Shown: in pieces, positions 54,123-64,000 of the stretch
Layout: every line of letters starts with the position of its first letter
How positions within the stretch are numbered: position 1 is the stretch's first letter
From: Companilactobacillus bobalius
GTDB lineage: Bacteria > Bacillota > Bacilli > Lactobacillales > Lactobacillaceae
Reading direction: 5' to 3'
DNA: 64,000 nt
Assembly: GCF_009764355.1 (NCBI RefSeq)
Contig: NZ_LNUA01000031.1
Coordinates: 186,001 to 250,000, forward strand
The notes under the pieces: model-generated
The model's database searches: none
What the model was told of the DNA's origin: nothing
The model's input: the letters and a program-made list of their open reading frames with translations, nothing else
Made by a program: the position numbers and the translations under genes

Positions 54123-54435
54123 AAAAAAAGCTCATCTGAGGGGGATAAGCCTGTCTTTTCGTTACGATTATGTAACGACATTACCAGTAGTGTCAGGGGA
54201 AGGCATGAATGATTTCGATAAAATTTCCAAATTGAGGGATTTGGTATTAATAACGGAAAGCATTCAAACTGAATTTGTAATTGGGATAACTCGTAATAAG
54301 TAAAAATTGATTGAGGGGGCAATTTTTATTCATTAGTTCGTTTAGATTTTAGATCTCGGTATGAGGATGTGTACCGTGATCCATGTATCAAAAGTAATAA
54401 AGGAGGAATCATAATTGATTCATACCATATCCCCT
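54123..54435 (-). ncRNA. tandem structured RNA, copy 2
   Basis: Same layout as copy 1, about 313 nt: TATAAC (complement of 54442-54447) and TGTTTA (complement of 54465-54470), closing stem around 54195-54210 and 54417-54434, and hairpins GACATTA/TAGTGTC and GTTAC/GTAAC. Its terminator stem differs from copy 1: both changed pairs remain G-U pairs in minus-strand RNA but become A-C mismatches on the plus strand, which supports the minus orientation. The roughly 130 bp between copies 1 and 2 is AT-rich without genes. Confidence 0.75.
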
Positions 54436-54670
54436 TTCACAGTTATAAATATAGCACATATTTTTAAACATGATTTTTCAATTATCGTAAAAATAATTGT
54501 TTGTTTTTAATATCACAATATTTATTTATTGCAATTAGAAATATGTTAATGGATAAGATTTCATGAGGGATGGTAGTTAAATAATTTAAGTAATTAATTT
54601 AGTTTGAAATTAATAATCAATATTTATTAGAAAAGATATCTTTTTTATATTCGAATTAATAAAAAAGAAC

Positions 54671-55005
54671 AAAAAAACAGCTCATCTGGGGGGACGGGCT
54701 TGTTTTTTGTTACACACATTGGTGTAACGGCATTACCAGTAGTGTCAGGGGAAGATATGAATGCTTGTGAGGTTTCCATATTTGTCAAATAGAGAGGGAT
54801 TTGTTAATTAATTAATGAAAGCATTCAAAGTAAATTATTGTAATGGGATATTACAAACGTATCTTTTGAGTAAAAATTGATTGAGGGGGGCAATTTTTAT
54901 TATTGATACGAATGAACTTTACAGGTTAACGATATGAGGATGTGTATCGCAACCTTCATTAAGAGTTAAAAAAGGAAGGAATTGCATTTTCATATCTAAA
55001 CCCCT
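54671..55005 (-). ncRNA. tandem structured RNA, copy 3
   Basis: About 335 nt with TATAAG (complement of 55012-55017) and TGTTTA (complement of 55034-55039) upstream. The closing stem is GGGG-AAGATATGAA / TTCATATCT-CCCC, the 3' hairpin is GTTACAC/GTGTAAC (longer than in copies 1 and 2), and the GCATTACCAGTAGTGTC segment is shared. A T-run terminator ends at 54671. The 54436-54670 gap holds only AT-rich sequence. Confidence 0.75.
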
Positions 55006-55235
55006 TGCACACTTATAATATACCACATGTGTTTAAACAATTAAATTCATTTTCGAAAAAAATATTTATTTGTTTTTAATATCACAAATTTAATCATTTA
55101 TTAGATAATAGCGTTATCATAAGATTTTTGTTGATAAAAGATAATCCACAAATATGAAGGAAGTGAGGATTAAGAATTAAATTTATCTGCCGATATCAAG
55201 ATATTATATAAGTGAAATATATTTTTTAAATATCT

Positions 55236-55249
55236 TGTAAACGCTTTTA
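55236..55249. promoter_or_regulatory. putative cre site (CcpA) before nox
   Basis: TGTAAACGCTTTTA matches the catabolite-responsive consensus TGWAANCGNTNWCA at 13 of 14 positions. It lies 51 bp before the nox start. Confidence 0.6.
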
Positions 55250-55299
55250 ATGTATTAGTGAATAAATTATAATAATAAGAAAAAGGGACGGTGTCTATT

Positions 55300-56652
55300 A
55301 TGAAAGTAAGTATTGTAGGTTGTACACATGCAGGAACTTTTTCAGCAATGAACATTTTGAAGGAGCACCCAGACTGGGAAGTTTCCGTTTTTGAAAGAAA
55401 TGATAATTTATCTTTTCTATCCTGTGGGATTGCACTGTGGGTAAGTGATCGTGTTTCAGACCCTAATAAGATGTTCTATGCCAGCCCCGAGGCATTAACT
55501 GATATGGGTGCACATATGTATATGCAACATGATGTAACTGATATTGACTTTGATAACAAGAAATTGTCAGTGAAAAGTTTGGCAAATGGTGATACTTTTA
55601 GTCAACCATATGATAAGTTAGTAATCACAACTGGCTCAGCTCCAATTATTCCACCAATTCCTGGAATTAATTCAGATCGTGTTATGTTGTGCAAGAACTG
55701 GACTAATGCCAATGAATTGAAAGAAAATGCCAAAGATATTAAGAGTGCTATTGTTATTGGTGCTGGCTATATTGGTGCAGAATTAGCTGAAGGTTATGCT
55801 ACTTTAGGCAAAGAAACAACCTTGATTGATGCTTTACCTGATGTTTTGGCTAAGAACCTTGATCCGAATATGTCGGCCGTTGCTGAAAAAGATTATATCG
55901 ATAATGGTGTAACTTTAGGTTTGAGTGAAAAAGTAGAGTCATTTGAAGAAACAGATCATAGTGTAATTGTTAAAACCGATAAGAATACTTACGAAGCTGA
56001 CATTGCCGTTATGTGTGTTGGTTTCCGTCCTAATACAAAGATGTTCGCTGATAAATTTGAAACTCTTCCAAATGGTGCATTAGTTGTGGATAAATATATG
56101 CACACAAGCATTCCAGATGTTTATTCAGCTGGTGACGCAGCATCTGTTCATTACAATCCAACTGGTGACAACCAATATATTCCTTTAGCAACTAACTCAG
56201 TTCGTCAAGGTATTCTAGTTGGTAAGAATATTGAAAAAGATACCGCTGAATATATGGGTACACAAGCTAGTTCAGCTGTTGAATTGTTTGGCAGAACCTA
56301 TGCAGCAAGTGGATTGACTAAGGTTCATGCTGATGCTTTGGGTAAGAATGTTGCTGAAGTTTCACTTGAAGACAACTATCGTCCTGAGTTTATGTTATCA
56401 ACAACTCCTGTTCTAATGAACTTAGTTTGGGATCCTGAGACAAGAGTAGTTCTTGGTGGTGCTTTGACAAGTAAATATGATGTATCACAATCAGCTAACT
56501 TGCTATCACTTGCTATTCAAAAGAAAGTTACAATTGATGAACTATCAATGGTTGATTTCTTGTTCCAACCAAACTTTGATAAACCAGTTAATTACGTTAG
56601 TGCTTTAGCAGGTGCTGCTGTTGAAAAAGCTGATTCAACTGTTAATGAATAA
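55300..56652 (+). CDS. nox: NADH oxidase (water-forming type)
   Basis: A 450-residue FAD enzyme of the Nox/CoA-disulfide reductase family, oxidising NADH with O2 to regenerate NAD+. It has His10 in GCTHAGT, redox Cys42 in LSCGIALWV, the second nucleotide loop VIGAGYIGAELAEGYA, and the FAD segment VYSAGDAASVHY. The ATG at 55300 has AGGGACGG upstream. A likely cre site suggests carbon control. Confidence 0.95.
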   Translation: MKVSIVGCTHAGTFSAMNILKEHPDWEVSVFERNDNLSFLSCGIALWVSDRVSDPNKMFYASPEALTDMGAHMYMQHDVTDIDFDNKKLSVKSLANGDTFSQPYDKLVITTGSAPIIPPIPGINSDRVMLCKNWTNANELKENAKDIKSAIVIGAGYIGAELAEGYATLGKETTLIDALPDVLAKNLDPNMSAVAEKDYIDNGVTLGLSEKVESFEETDHSVIVKTDKNTYEADIAVMCVGFRPNTKMFADKFETLPNGALVVDKYMHTSIPDVYSAGDAASVHYNPTGDNQYIPLATNSVRQGILVGKNIEKDTAEYMGTQASSAVELFGRTYAASGLTKVHADALGKNVAEVSLEDNYRPEFMLSTTPVLMNLVWDPETRVVLGGALTSKYDVSQSANLLSLAIQKKVTIDELSMVDFLFQPNFDKPVNYVSALAGAAVEKADSTVNE

Positions 56653-56664
56653 TTGAAGATTATG

Positions 56665-56695
56665 AGGGTGGCTTTGGGGCCGCCTTTTTTTGTAT
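56665..56695 (+). terminator. Rho-independent terminator after nox
   Basis: GGTGGC and GCCGCC arms with a TTTGGG-type loop, followed by seven T residues. Confidence 0.85.
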
Positions 56696-56726
56696 AACCT
56701 GTGTGAAATCCTTGGGGGTGATGTTG

Positions 56727-57058
56727 ATGGAAGATGATGATTTTATCATGCGTCAGATTAAATCTTTTGCTGAGTGCTTTGGAGCTGTTCTGGGAAAAGG
56801 TAAGGCGAGAAATGAAGTAGTCTTTGAACAGCAACAGAATCAAAAAGGAAGATTTATACTGATTTGGATCAATTATTGTTGCATCGTAAATATGAAGAAG
56901 CCATTCATTATGTTTATGCACAGAAATTTGAGTTAGATATTGATAGTTATTATAGGTTGGGTATGTGGTTATATGGTAAATTGAAGAATGTTTCTGGAGT
57001 TGATGCTGGAATGGTGAAGGAATTTTTAAAACAGATTGAAAAATGTCCTAGGCAGTAA
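56727..57058 (+). pseudogene. DUF6483-like small protein, frameshifted
   Basis: From the ATG at 56727 (SD GGGGGTG) the frame reads MEDDDFIMRQIKSFAECFG and AVLGKGKARNEVVFEQQQ. The product then continues in another frame as TDLDQLLLHRKYEEAIHYVY and DIDSYYRLGMWLYGKL to 57058. Together they make about 110 residues of a small lactobacillar protein family that I recall as DUF6483, function unknown. The break lies at an A5 run (56842-56846), where one A appears to be missing. Confidence 0.65.
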
Positions 57059-57081
57059 ATAACCATGGTTCTATGCAGAAT

Positions 57082-57209
57082 GGTGGAAACGAGCTTCGCA
57101 AGGGAACCCATTCCGGTTTGCTACAGTACTGAAATTGCCCGCATAGTGCGCGTGCGATTCCAGTACTTAGGCAAATCCTCGTGGGTTGGGCACCCTTGCT
57201 CCGCTCTCT
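57082..57209 (-). ncRNA. extended-hairpin structured RNA element, copy B
   Basis: Minus-strand counterpart of the element at 46527-46652. Both share GAGCGGAGC at the 5' side, CGAGGATT and AACCGGAA in the central internal loop, and GCGAAGCTCGTTTCCAC at the 3' side. The stems differ but stay paired: GCAAGGG/CCCTTGC, AACCCA/TGGGTT and AGTACTG/CAGTACT. It is much richer in G and C than its surroundings and lies between a broken gene and a tiny membrane-peptide gene. I see no obvious own promoter. Confidence 0.75.
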
Positions 57210-57313
57210 AAAATTCATAAATTATTCTTATTTTGTTAAAACTCCTTTCATAAAATCACGTTACTATGTATACATAGTCAAATATGGCTATTCAAAAAAC
57301 GAGGTGAATGCTT

Positions 57314-57415
57314 ATGAAAAAACATCCGATTCTTGTTCTCACGGGTGTATCTGTCTTAGCTACTGTTTGTACTAAGATGATCAGAAGTCACAATGAAAAA
57401 AAGTTTTTAAACTAA
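57314..57415 (+). CDS. small single-helix membrane peptide (33 aa)
   Basis: ATG at 57314 with GAGGTGAATG upstream encodes MKKHPILVLTGVSVLATVC followed by TKMIRSHNEKKFLN. There is one hydrophobic segment (residues 5-19) between basic ends. I do not recognise it. The good SD and a compact orthodox start support translation. It could be a small membrane regulator or type I toxin-like peptide; nothing proves either. Confidence 0.5.
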   Translation: MKKHPILVLTGVSVLATVCTKMIRSHNEKKFLN

Positions 57416-57491
57416 TTAAAAAGTACTAACATTCAAATCAAAAATACAACCATTCAAACAAATAACTATTTAACTGACCTGAGGTAATAAT

Positions 57492-57572
57492 ATGAAAAAC
57501 GATAATAACATGGGCTTGCGTAAGCAAGCCTTTTTTGTGTTCTCGACGTTAATAATTTTACTTATTGCTTAA
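57492..57572 (+). CDS. possible 26-aa membrane peptide overlapping a terminator
   Basis: ATG at 57492 follows CTGAGGTAATAAT. It encodes MKNDNNMGLRKQAFFVFS and TLIILLIA, a polar start and a hydrophobic end. The coding region contains a perfect terminator hairpin (57512-57536), so translation and termination must interact. It may be a leader peptide for the gene at 57614 or a chance ORF around a terminator. Confidence 0.4.
   Translation: MKNDNNMGLRKQAFFVFSTLIILLIA
57512..57536 (+). terminator. strong hairpin terminator inside the small ORF
   Basis: GGGCTTGC-GTAA-GCAAGCC and six T residues, 78 bp before the YfhO-type gene. Confidence 0.9.
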
Positions 57573-57613
57573 TATCTCATATTATTTTGGTAGTTAGTAA
57601 GGAGAGTTTTGAT

Positions 57614-60164
57614 ATGGCAAAACGTCGTGTGTTTTATTATTCCGGAGCTTTTATCATTAATCTGATTATTATTTCGATTATTTTTGCCTGTACTGGTTTA
57701 GTTCCTTTTGGTAGTAATAATTTTTTGAGTAGTGACTTGGGAACTCAATATTTAACGTTCTTGACGGAGCTTAGAAGGCAACTGGTATCGGGAAATTTGC
57801 ATTTATATTTGTTTAGTCAATCTTTGGGTGATAATTTTTTTCCTGTTATGAGTTACTATTTGTTATCGCCTTTTAATCTATTGTTGGTTTTCTTTAGTGC
57901 ACGAAATATTCCAATTGCAGCTGATATTTTGATTATGCTCAAGATATCCACAATGGGTGTAACGATGGCGTTCTTTTTAAAAGAGTACTTTCAAGAGCGA
58001 AGCATTGTTAATTGGATGTTTACAATTGCTTATAGTTTTTGTGGTTTTGTAGCGTCATACTTCTATGATCTAATGTGGTTAGATGCTTTAATTATGTTGC
58101 CTTTGGTAGCTGTTGGTGTAATGCGTGTAATCAAGCATCATCAGTATGTGCTATATTATTTTTCTATTCTGTTTTCGATTATCTTTAATTATTATTTGGG
58201 ATACATGCTCTGTATTTTTTCACTTTGTTTCTTCATCTTTATTGGATTAGAAGATAATTTATTCCATCGGCAAGATAAATGGTTGGTTATCAGACGTTAC
58301 TTGATTTCTTCTGTTCTAGCAGGATTAAGTTCAGCGGTGGTTTTGTTGCCAACTTTAATAGGAATGTTAAAAACGGCTAAGACCTCATTTAATATCCTCA
58401 ATTATTTGCCCTCAGCTCGTTTTGGTTTAGAAGCTTTAACTGAATTGGGTATTGGAGGTAACAGTTTTGACCAGCGTCTGGAACATGGCCCATCCGTTTT
58501 TATGACATCGACAGTTTTGATTTTATTATTAAGTTATTATCTTAGTTCACGTGTTAATAATCGTGATAAACAGAATTCAGTCTTTTTATTGGGAATTTTG
58601 CTTATCAGTATGTTTGTGACAACTTTTAATACGATGTGGCACATGTTTCAAAACCCAGCTGGTTTTCCATTTCGTAATAGTTTTATCTTTTCTTTTGCCT
58701 GTATCTTTATTGCCCGCAAGGCTTGGCAGAGTGGAGTGGTTAATGAACTAGGCGTTATAACGAAGGCTACCTGTGTCGCCGGAATATTAATTTGTTTAGG
58801 ATATTTAACCGAGTGGCTCCTACCTAAGGTGATTGAACAATTAGGATTTGACAGTATCAGTTTGAAATACAGCATAGGTTACTTCTGGTTGAGTCTAGCC
58901 TGTATTATTCTTTCAGGATTATCACTTTTACTATTAAATCGTAATAAGAATTTCTTGTTGATTTTATTTTTAATGATTAGTTTTGAAGTGATTGCTAATT
59001 TTAATTCGGTGATGGCAACGGCTGACTTTGGAAATCAGGCTATTTACGAGAATGAATTTGATCGTGAGAACACCATTTTAAAAGAAGTAAAAGATCGAAG
59101 TAATTTGGGACATCGAATAATTGTTTCTAAATCAGGATTGAATAAAGCTTTTCCTGAAAAATATAATAACTATAATGATTCCATTTTGTTCAACATCAAT
59201 GGCTTAAGTTTATACAGCTCGACATTGAATCAAAATACTTTGGAAATGATGAAAGACCTAGGTTATTTTAGTCTTAATGTCAGAAGGATTAGTTATTATG
59301 GTGGTACTAAATTAACTAATGCTTTGCTGGGTGTTTATTATCGAGTACGTCAATGGAGTAATCATTACTATGTAGAAGAGAACTATGATGCTCCAACTTT
59401 AGGATTTTTAACTGATAATAATATTTATGACTTTAAGATGAAAACTGGTCAGGCCTTGTCTAATCAAGAAAGATTGTGGCAGGCTCTGAATGGAAGTAGT
59501 GCCGAATACTTCAAAAATTCACTCTTAACCAGTATGCAACAAAGTACTGTCGGCAATCGTAAATTATATAATTATCAATTAACTACGAGAGCAACAGGAC
59601 CGTTATATTTTTATGTAACGCCCTTTAATTATGATAAGTCGAAGATCTATGTTAATGGCAAACGCATTAAGACATCACCAATTAATGTTTATAGTGCAGC
59701 AACGTTATATTTGGGTGATTTTAAACGAAATAAAAAATTAGAAGTGAAAATTCTAACGAATAGATCTTTAGGTTTAAATCCTCGATACTTTCAATCACTG
59801 GATCAAACTAAATTTGATTTATCAGTAGATAATCTAAAAAAAACGATCTCTACATGTCAAATCAGATTTGAATCATGATACGGTTCGCGGTTCAATTAAT
59901 GTGGATCAAGATTCACCGTTATTATTGAGTATTCCATATGATAATGGATGGAGTGCGTATGTTGATGGAAAAAAAGCTAAAATTAATAAGGTGGTTTCAA
60001 ATTTGATGGCGATTGACCTCAAAAAGGGACACCATAACGTAATTTTAAATTATCAAGTACCTGGTCTAAAGCTAGGCTGGCTTGTTTCTGCCATTGCCGT
60101 TATACTGTTTATAAGTTTTCTTTTGGTAGTTAAATCAAAGGATAAATTACGAAATAAGTTATAA
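57614..60164 (+). pseudogene. YfhO-family membrane protein (GT-C type), frameshifted
   Basis: ATG at 57614 has AAGGAG 9 bases upstream. About 12-13 membrane segments lie in residues 1-470, with the YfhO blocks SSDLGTQYLTFL, FFPVMSYYLLSPFNLL and YFYDLMWLDALIMLPL. An extracellular domain follows. The first frame ends at 59878 after KKTISTC, while the other frame continues from RSLHVKSDLNHDTV through IPYDNGWSAYVDG to a last membrane helix at 60164, the normal family ending. The break is at A8 (59836-59843); A7 would restore an 849-residue protein. Family members are implicated in glycosylating teichoic acid or wall polymers. Confidence 0.8.
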
Positions 60165-60255
60165 CTAATTTTAGTAAAAATTATCGAAATATTTGCAAAT
60201 TTCTGTAGATGTTATAAGATTCTGATATGAAACGTTTACATTAAAGGCGGGGTGA

Positions 60256-61770
<1,515 letters not shown>

Positions 61771-61771
61771 A

Positions 61772-61796
61772 AGGCGAAGTATCGCCTTTTTTGCTG
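61772..61796 (+). terminator. Rho-independent terminator between the two kinase genes
   Basis: AAAGGCGA-AGTA-TCGCCTTTTTTG hairpin, 15 bp before the second kinase start. Confidence 0.9.
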
Positions 61797-61810
61797 TTTA
61801 GGAGTTAGAG

Positions 61811-63313
61811 ATGGATAAAGATTACATTTTAGCAATTGATGAGGGAACAACAACAGCTCGAGCAATTATTTTTGACCATAACGGTCAACAAGTAGCGATG
61901 GCGAGACATCCAATTAGACAAATTTTGCCTGATCCAGGTTGGGTCGAACACGAGCCAAATGAAATATGGAATGCTGTACAAACAACTATTGCAACTGCTT
62001 TGATTGATTCAGGAATTAAACCCAAGCAAATTAAAGCGATTGGAATTGCTAGTCAAAGAGAAACAACAGTTGTTTGGGATAAAAAAACGGGACTTCCTAT
62101 ATATAACGCTATTGTTTGGCAGAGTCGTCAGACTTCTAAATTAGCCAATGATTTTATCAAAGCGGGTTATAAAGACGAAATCCATCAAAAAACTGGATTG
62201 ATCATCAGTCCTTATTTTTCAGCGACAAAAATTCGTTGGATCTTGGACCATGTCGATGGTGCCCAAGAGCGCGCTGAAAAAGGTGAACTTTTGTTTGGAA
62301 CTATTAATACTTGGTTATTATGGAAATTAACCGACGGCGAAAGTTTTATGACTGATTGCGCTAATGCTAGCCGAACAATGCTTTATAATATCAACACACT
62401 TCAGTGGGATGATGATTTGTTAAAAATCTTTAATATTCCTAAAGTGATGCTGCCTGAGGTTAAATCTAATTCAGAGGTTTTCGGAATAACGAAGAACTAT
62501 CAATTCTATGGTTCAGAGATTCCTATTTCTGGAATGACGGGTTCACAACAGGCCTCGTTATTCGGTCAAATGGCTTTTGAACCAGGGATGGTAAAAAATA
62601 CTTACGGTACGGGTGCCTTTGCGGTCATGAATACCGGTAATAAACCCGCTATGTCAGATAATAATTTATTGACGACAATTGCTTATGGAATAAATGGTGA
62701 AATCAATTATGCGTTGGAAGGTAGTGTGTTCGTTGCTGGAGCAGCCTTACAGTGGTTACGAGACGATATGAAGTTGATTAACTCTACACCTGCAACTTCC
62801 GATGCAGCTAAGAGTTCGACTGATAACAACGAAGTCTATGTGGTACCCGCCTTTGCTGGATTAGGTGCACCATACTGGGATAATGAAGCTCATGGAACTA
62901 TCTTCGGTTTGACTAGGGGAACGACCGATAAAGATGTTATTAAAGCTACTTTGCAAGCCATTGCTTATCAAACAAAGGATATTATTGAAACAATGAGTTC
63001 TGATTCTAAGATTCCAATTGAAGTCTTAAAAGTTGATGGGGCCGCCTCTGCTAATGACTATCTCATGCAATTTCAAGCAGATATTCTGGGAATATCACTT
63101 CAAAGATCATCTGAATTGGAAACCACTTCTTTAGGTGTTGCCTTTATGGCAGGCTTGGGAGTAGGCTATTGGAAAGATTTGGATGACATCAAAAAAAATT
63201 ATCAAACCGGTAAAACTTATCAACCTAAAATGTCAGAATCCGTACGTACAAATCTATATGATGGATGGAAAGATGCTGTTGAAGCAACGATGGCTTTTAA
63301 ACATAATATCTAA
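61811..63313 (+). CDS. glycerol kinase paralogue without catalytic Asp and regulatory His
   Basis: A 500-residue tandem paralogue of the gene before it, aligned along its full length without gaps of note. It keeps [42 protein letters not shown] and YGTGAF. However, Asp245 is Ser (GSQQASLFG), the PTS-phosphorylated His is Gln (YQFYG, residue 231) and VDGGAANN is VDGAASAND. With the catalytic base gone it is unlikely to phosphorylate glycerol well. It could bind ligand in a sensing role or use another substrate. SD AGGAG. Confidence 0.88.
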   Translation: MDKDYILAIDEGTTTARAIIFDHNGQQVAMARHPIRQILPDPGWVEHEPNEIWNAVQTTIATALIDSGIKPKQIKAIGIASQRETTVVWDKKTGLPIYNAIVWQSRQTSKLANDFIKAGYKDEIHQKTGLIISPYFSATKIRWILDHVDGAQERAEKGELLFGTINTWLLWKLTDGESFMTDCANASRTMLYNINTLQWDDDLLKIFNIPKVMLPEVKSNSEVFGITKNYQFYGSEIPISGMTGSQQASLFGQMAFEPGMVKNTYGTGAFAVMNTGNKPAMSDNNLLTTIAYGINGEINYALEGSVFVAGAALQWLRDDMKLINSTPATSDAAKSSTDNNEVYVVPAFAGLGAPYWDNEAHGTIFGLTRGTTDKDVIKATLQAIAYQTKDIIETMSSDSKIPIEVLKVDGAASANDYLMQFQADILGISLQRSSELETTSLGVAFMAGLGVGYWKDLDDIKKNYQTGKTYQPKMSESVRTNLYDGWKDAVEATMAFKHNI

Positions 63314-63317
63314 TTTA

Positions 63318-63352
63318 AATAAGAGCCTATCTTAAAAGACTCTTATTTTTTA
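63318..63352 (+). terminator. Rho-independent terminator
   Basis: AATAAGAG...CTCTTATT stem with T residues after the second kinase. Confidence 0.85.
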
Positions 63353-63460
63353 TTGTTGATATAAAAGGATTCTTATGAATTTTATTAAAAAAACTTTGAC
63401 ATGAAGTTTTTGAAAGTTTAATATTAATACATCATTGTGTAATGTGAGGAGAATTTTTTA

Positions 63461-64000
63461 ATGGATGAGAAGAAGGACCGAGGATTTTTCGGTCAACCGA
63501 CAGGTTTACGCACCTTGTTCTTAACTGAATTTTGGGAGAGATTCAGTTATTACGGTATGCGTGCCATTTTGCTTTTCTATATGTACTACGCTGTAACTAA
63601 GGGCGGTCTAGGAATGGACCGTACTACAGCCGCATCTGTTATGTCTATCTATGGTTCATTAGTTTATATGTCCAGTGTCTTAGGTGGATTTATCAGTGAT
63701 AGACTTTTAGGAGCCAGAAGAACAGTCTTCTGGGGTGGTGTTGCCATTATGCTTGGTCATATTGTGCTATCACTTCCTATTGGTGAAACGGGATTGTTTA
63801 CATCAATTGCTCTTATCGTTATTGGTACCGGACTTTTGAAGCCAAACGTATCCGAAATGGTTGGTGGATTATATAGTGAAGGGGATCCAAGACGTGATTC
63901 AGGATTCAGTATTTATGTCATGGGTATTAACTTAGGCTCATTATTTGCTCCACCAGCTGTAAATGCTATGAGTAATCAATTTAATTTCCATGCTGGTTTT
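63461..64000 (+). CDS. dtpT: POT family di-/tripeptide transporter, N-terminal part
   Basis: The first 180 codons of a proton-dependent oligopeptide transporter; the gene runs off the window. [34 protein letters not shown] contains the E-x-x-E-R-F-x-Y-Y motif of POT carriers, and [15 protein letters not shown] and [14 protein letters not shown] are the PTR2 signatures. SD GAGGAG lies 8 bases upstream. It imports di- and tripeptides. Confidence 0.93.
   Translation, partial: MDEKKDRGFFGQPTGLRTLFLTEFWERFSYYGMRAILLFYMYYAVTKGGLGMDRTTAASVMSIYGSLVYMSSVLGGFISDRLLGARRTVFWGGVAIMLGHIVLSLPIGETGLFTSIALIVIGTGLLKPNVSEMVGGLYSEGDPRRDSGFSIYVMGINLGSLFAPPAVNAMSNQFNFHAGF

Noticed and set aside
53668..55005. CRISPR array or protein-coding repeat
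   Set aside because: The repeats are about 300-335 nt with internal stems and no spacer pattern. The ORFs found there (for example 54095-54322 minus) lack SD sites, are not conserved between the three copies and run through terminators.
60226..60240. cre site before glpK (TGAAACGTTTACA)
   Set aside because: It is one base shorter than the cre consensus in the centre. CcpA control of glpK is plausible, but this sequence alone does not support a feature.

Overview
The window reads as a chromosomal piece of a low-GC Gram-positive lactic acid bacterium of the family Lactobacillaceae. The signs are several DUF916/WxL cell-surface proteins, a SLAP-domain protein, an exopolysaccharide (EPS) locus with wzd/wze genes, an L-box, a serS T-box and TTG starts behind strong Shine-Dalgarno (SD) sites. 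A Companilactobacillus-like species is plausible, but I cannot prove genus or species from sequence alone.

Region 1 (1-7.6 kb) is the AT-rich distal end of one EPS cluster: a flippase tail, a nitroreductase-like protein, a GT32 glycosyltransferase, UDP-galactopyranose mutase, an LCP ligase, an acyltransferase broken by one in-frame stop, an unknown membrane protein and a convergent GT14 enzyme. Region 2 (7.6-23.5 kb) is a second, apparently complete EPS operon: structured leader, Wzd, Wze, priming transferase, DUF4422 protein, GT4, two GT2, Wzy, Glf and Wzx. It is followed by a second LCP/acyltransferase pair, a SLAP surface protein and a third LCP protein. The Glf-LCP-acyltransferase module is therefore duplicated, and the LCP copies show graded loss of catalytic residues.

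Region 3 (23.5-34 kb) holds a mazEF relic, a CzrA-type repressor divergent from a metal P-type ATPase, a large lectin/WxL protein, a purine permease, redox and housekeeping genes and Tpx. Region 4 (34-44.5 kb) is a WxL cell-surface-complex locus: a sortase-anchored small protein, a small WxL protein, three tandem DUF916/DUF3324 proteins and a lectin-WxL protein. An IS605-type remnant and a broken WxL tail follow, and then a Mga-type regulator on the other strand.

Region 5 (44.5-53.6 kb) has a lysine-riboswitch-controlled permease, T-box-controlled serS, tRNA-Asn and tRNA-Thr. Next comes a flavin redox locus: a frameshifted fumarate-reductase-type flavoprotein, ApbE and two NADPH:FMN reductase-like proteins. 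The last of these carries a tail of ApbE-like flavinylation motifs.

Region 6 (53.6-55.0 kb) has no genes but contains three tandem copies of an elaborate structured RNA on the minus strand, each with its own promoter-like box and terminator. A second RNA family, a 125-nt extended hairpin with clear covariation, occurs once in the serS leader and once near 57.1 kb. Region 7 (55-64 kb) holds NADH oxidase, a frameshifted DUF6483-like gene, two tiny membrane peptides, a frameshifted YfhO-type protein, two glycerol kinases (the second without its catalytic Asp and regulatory His) and the start of a POT peptide transporter.

The strongest candidates for something undescribed are the triplicated RNA, the extended-hairpin RNA pair and the flavinylation-motif tail.
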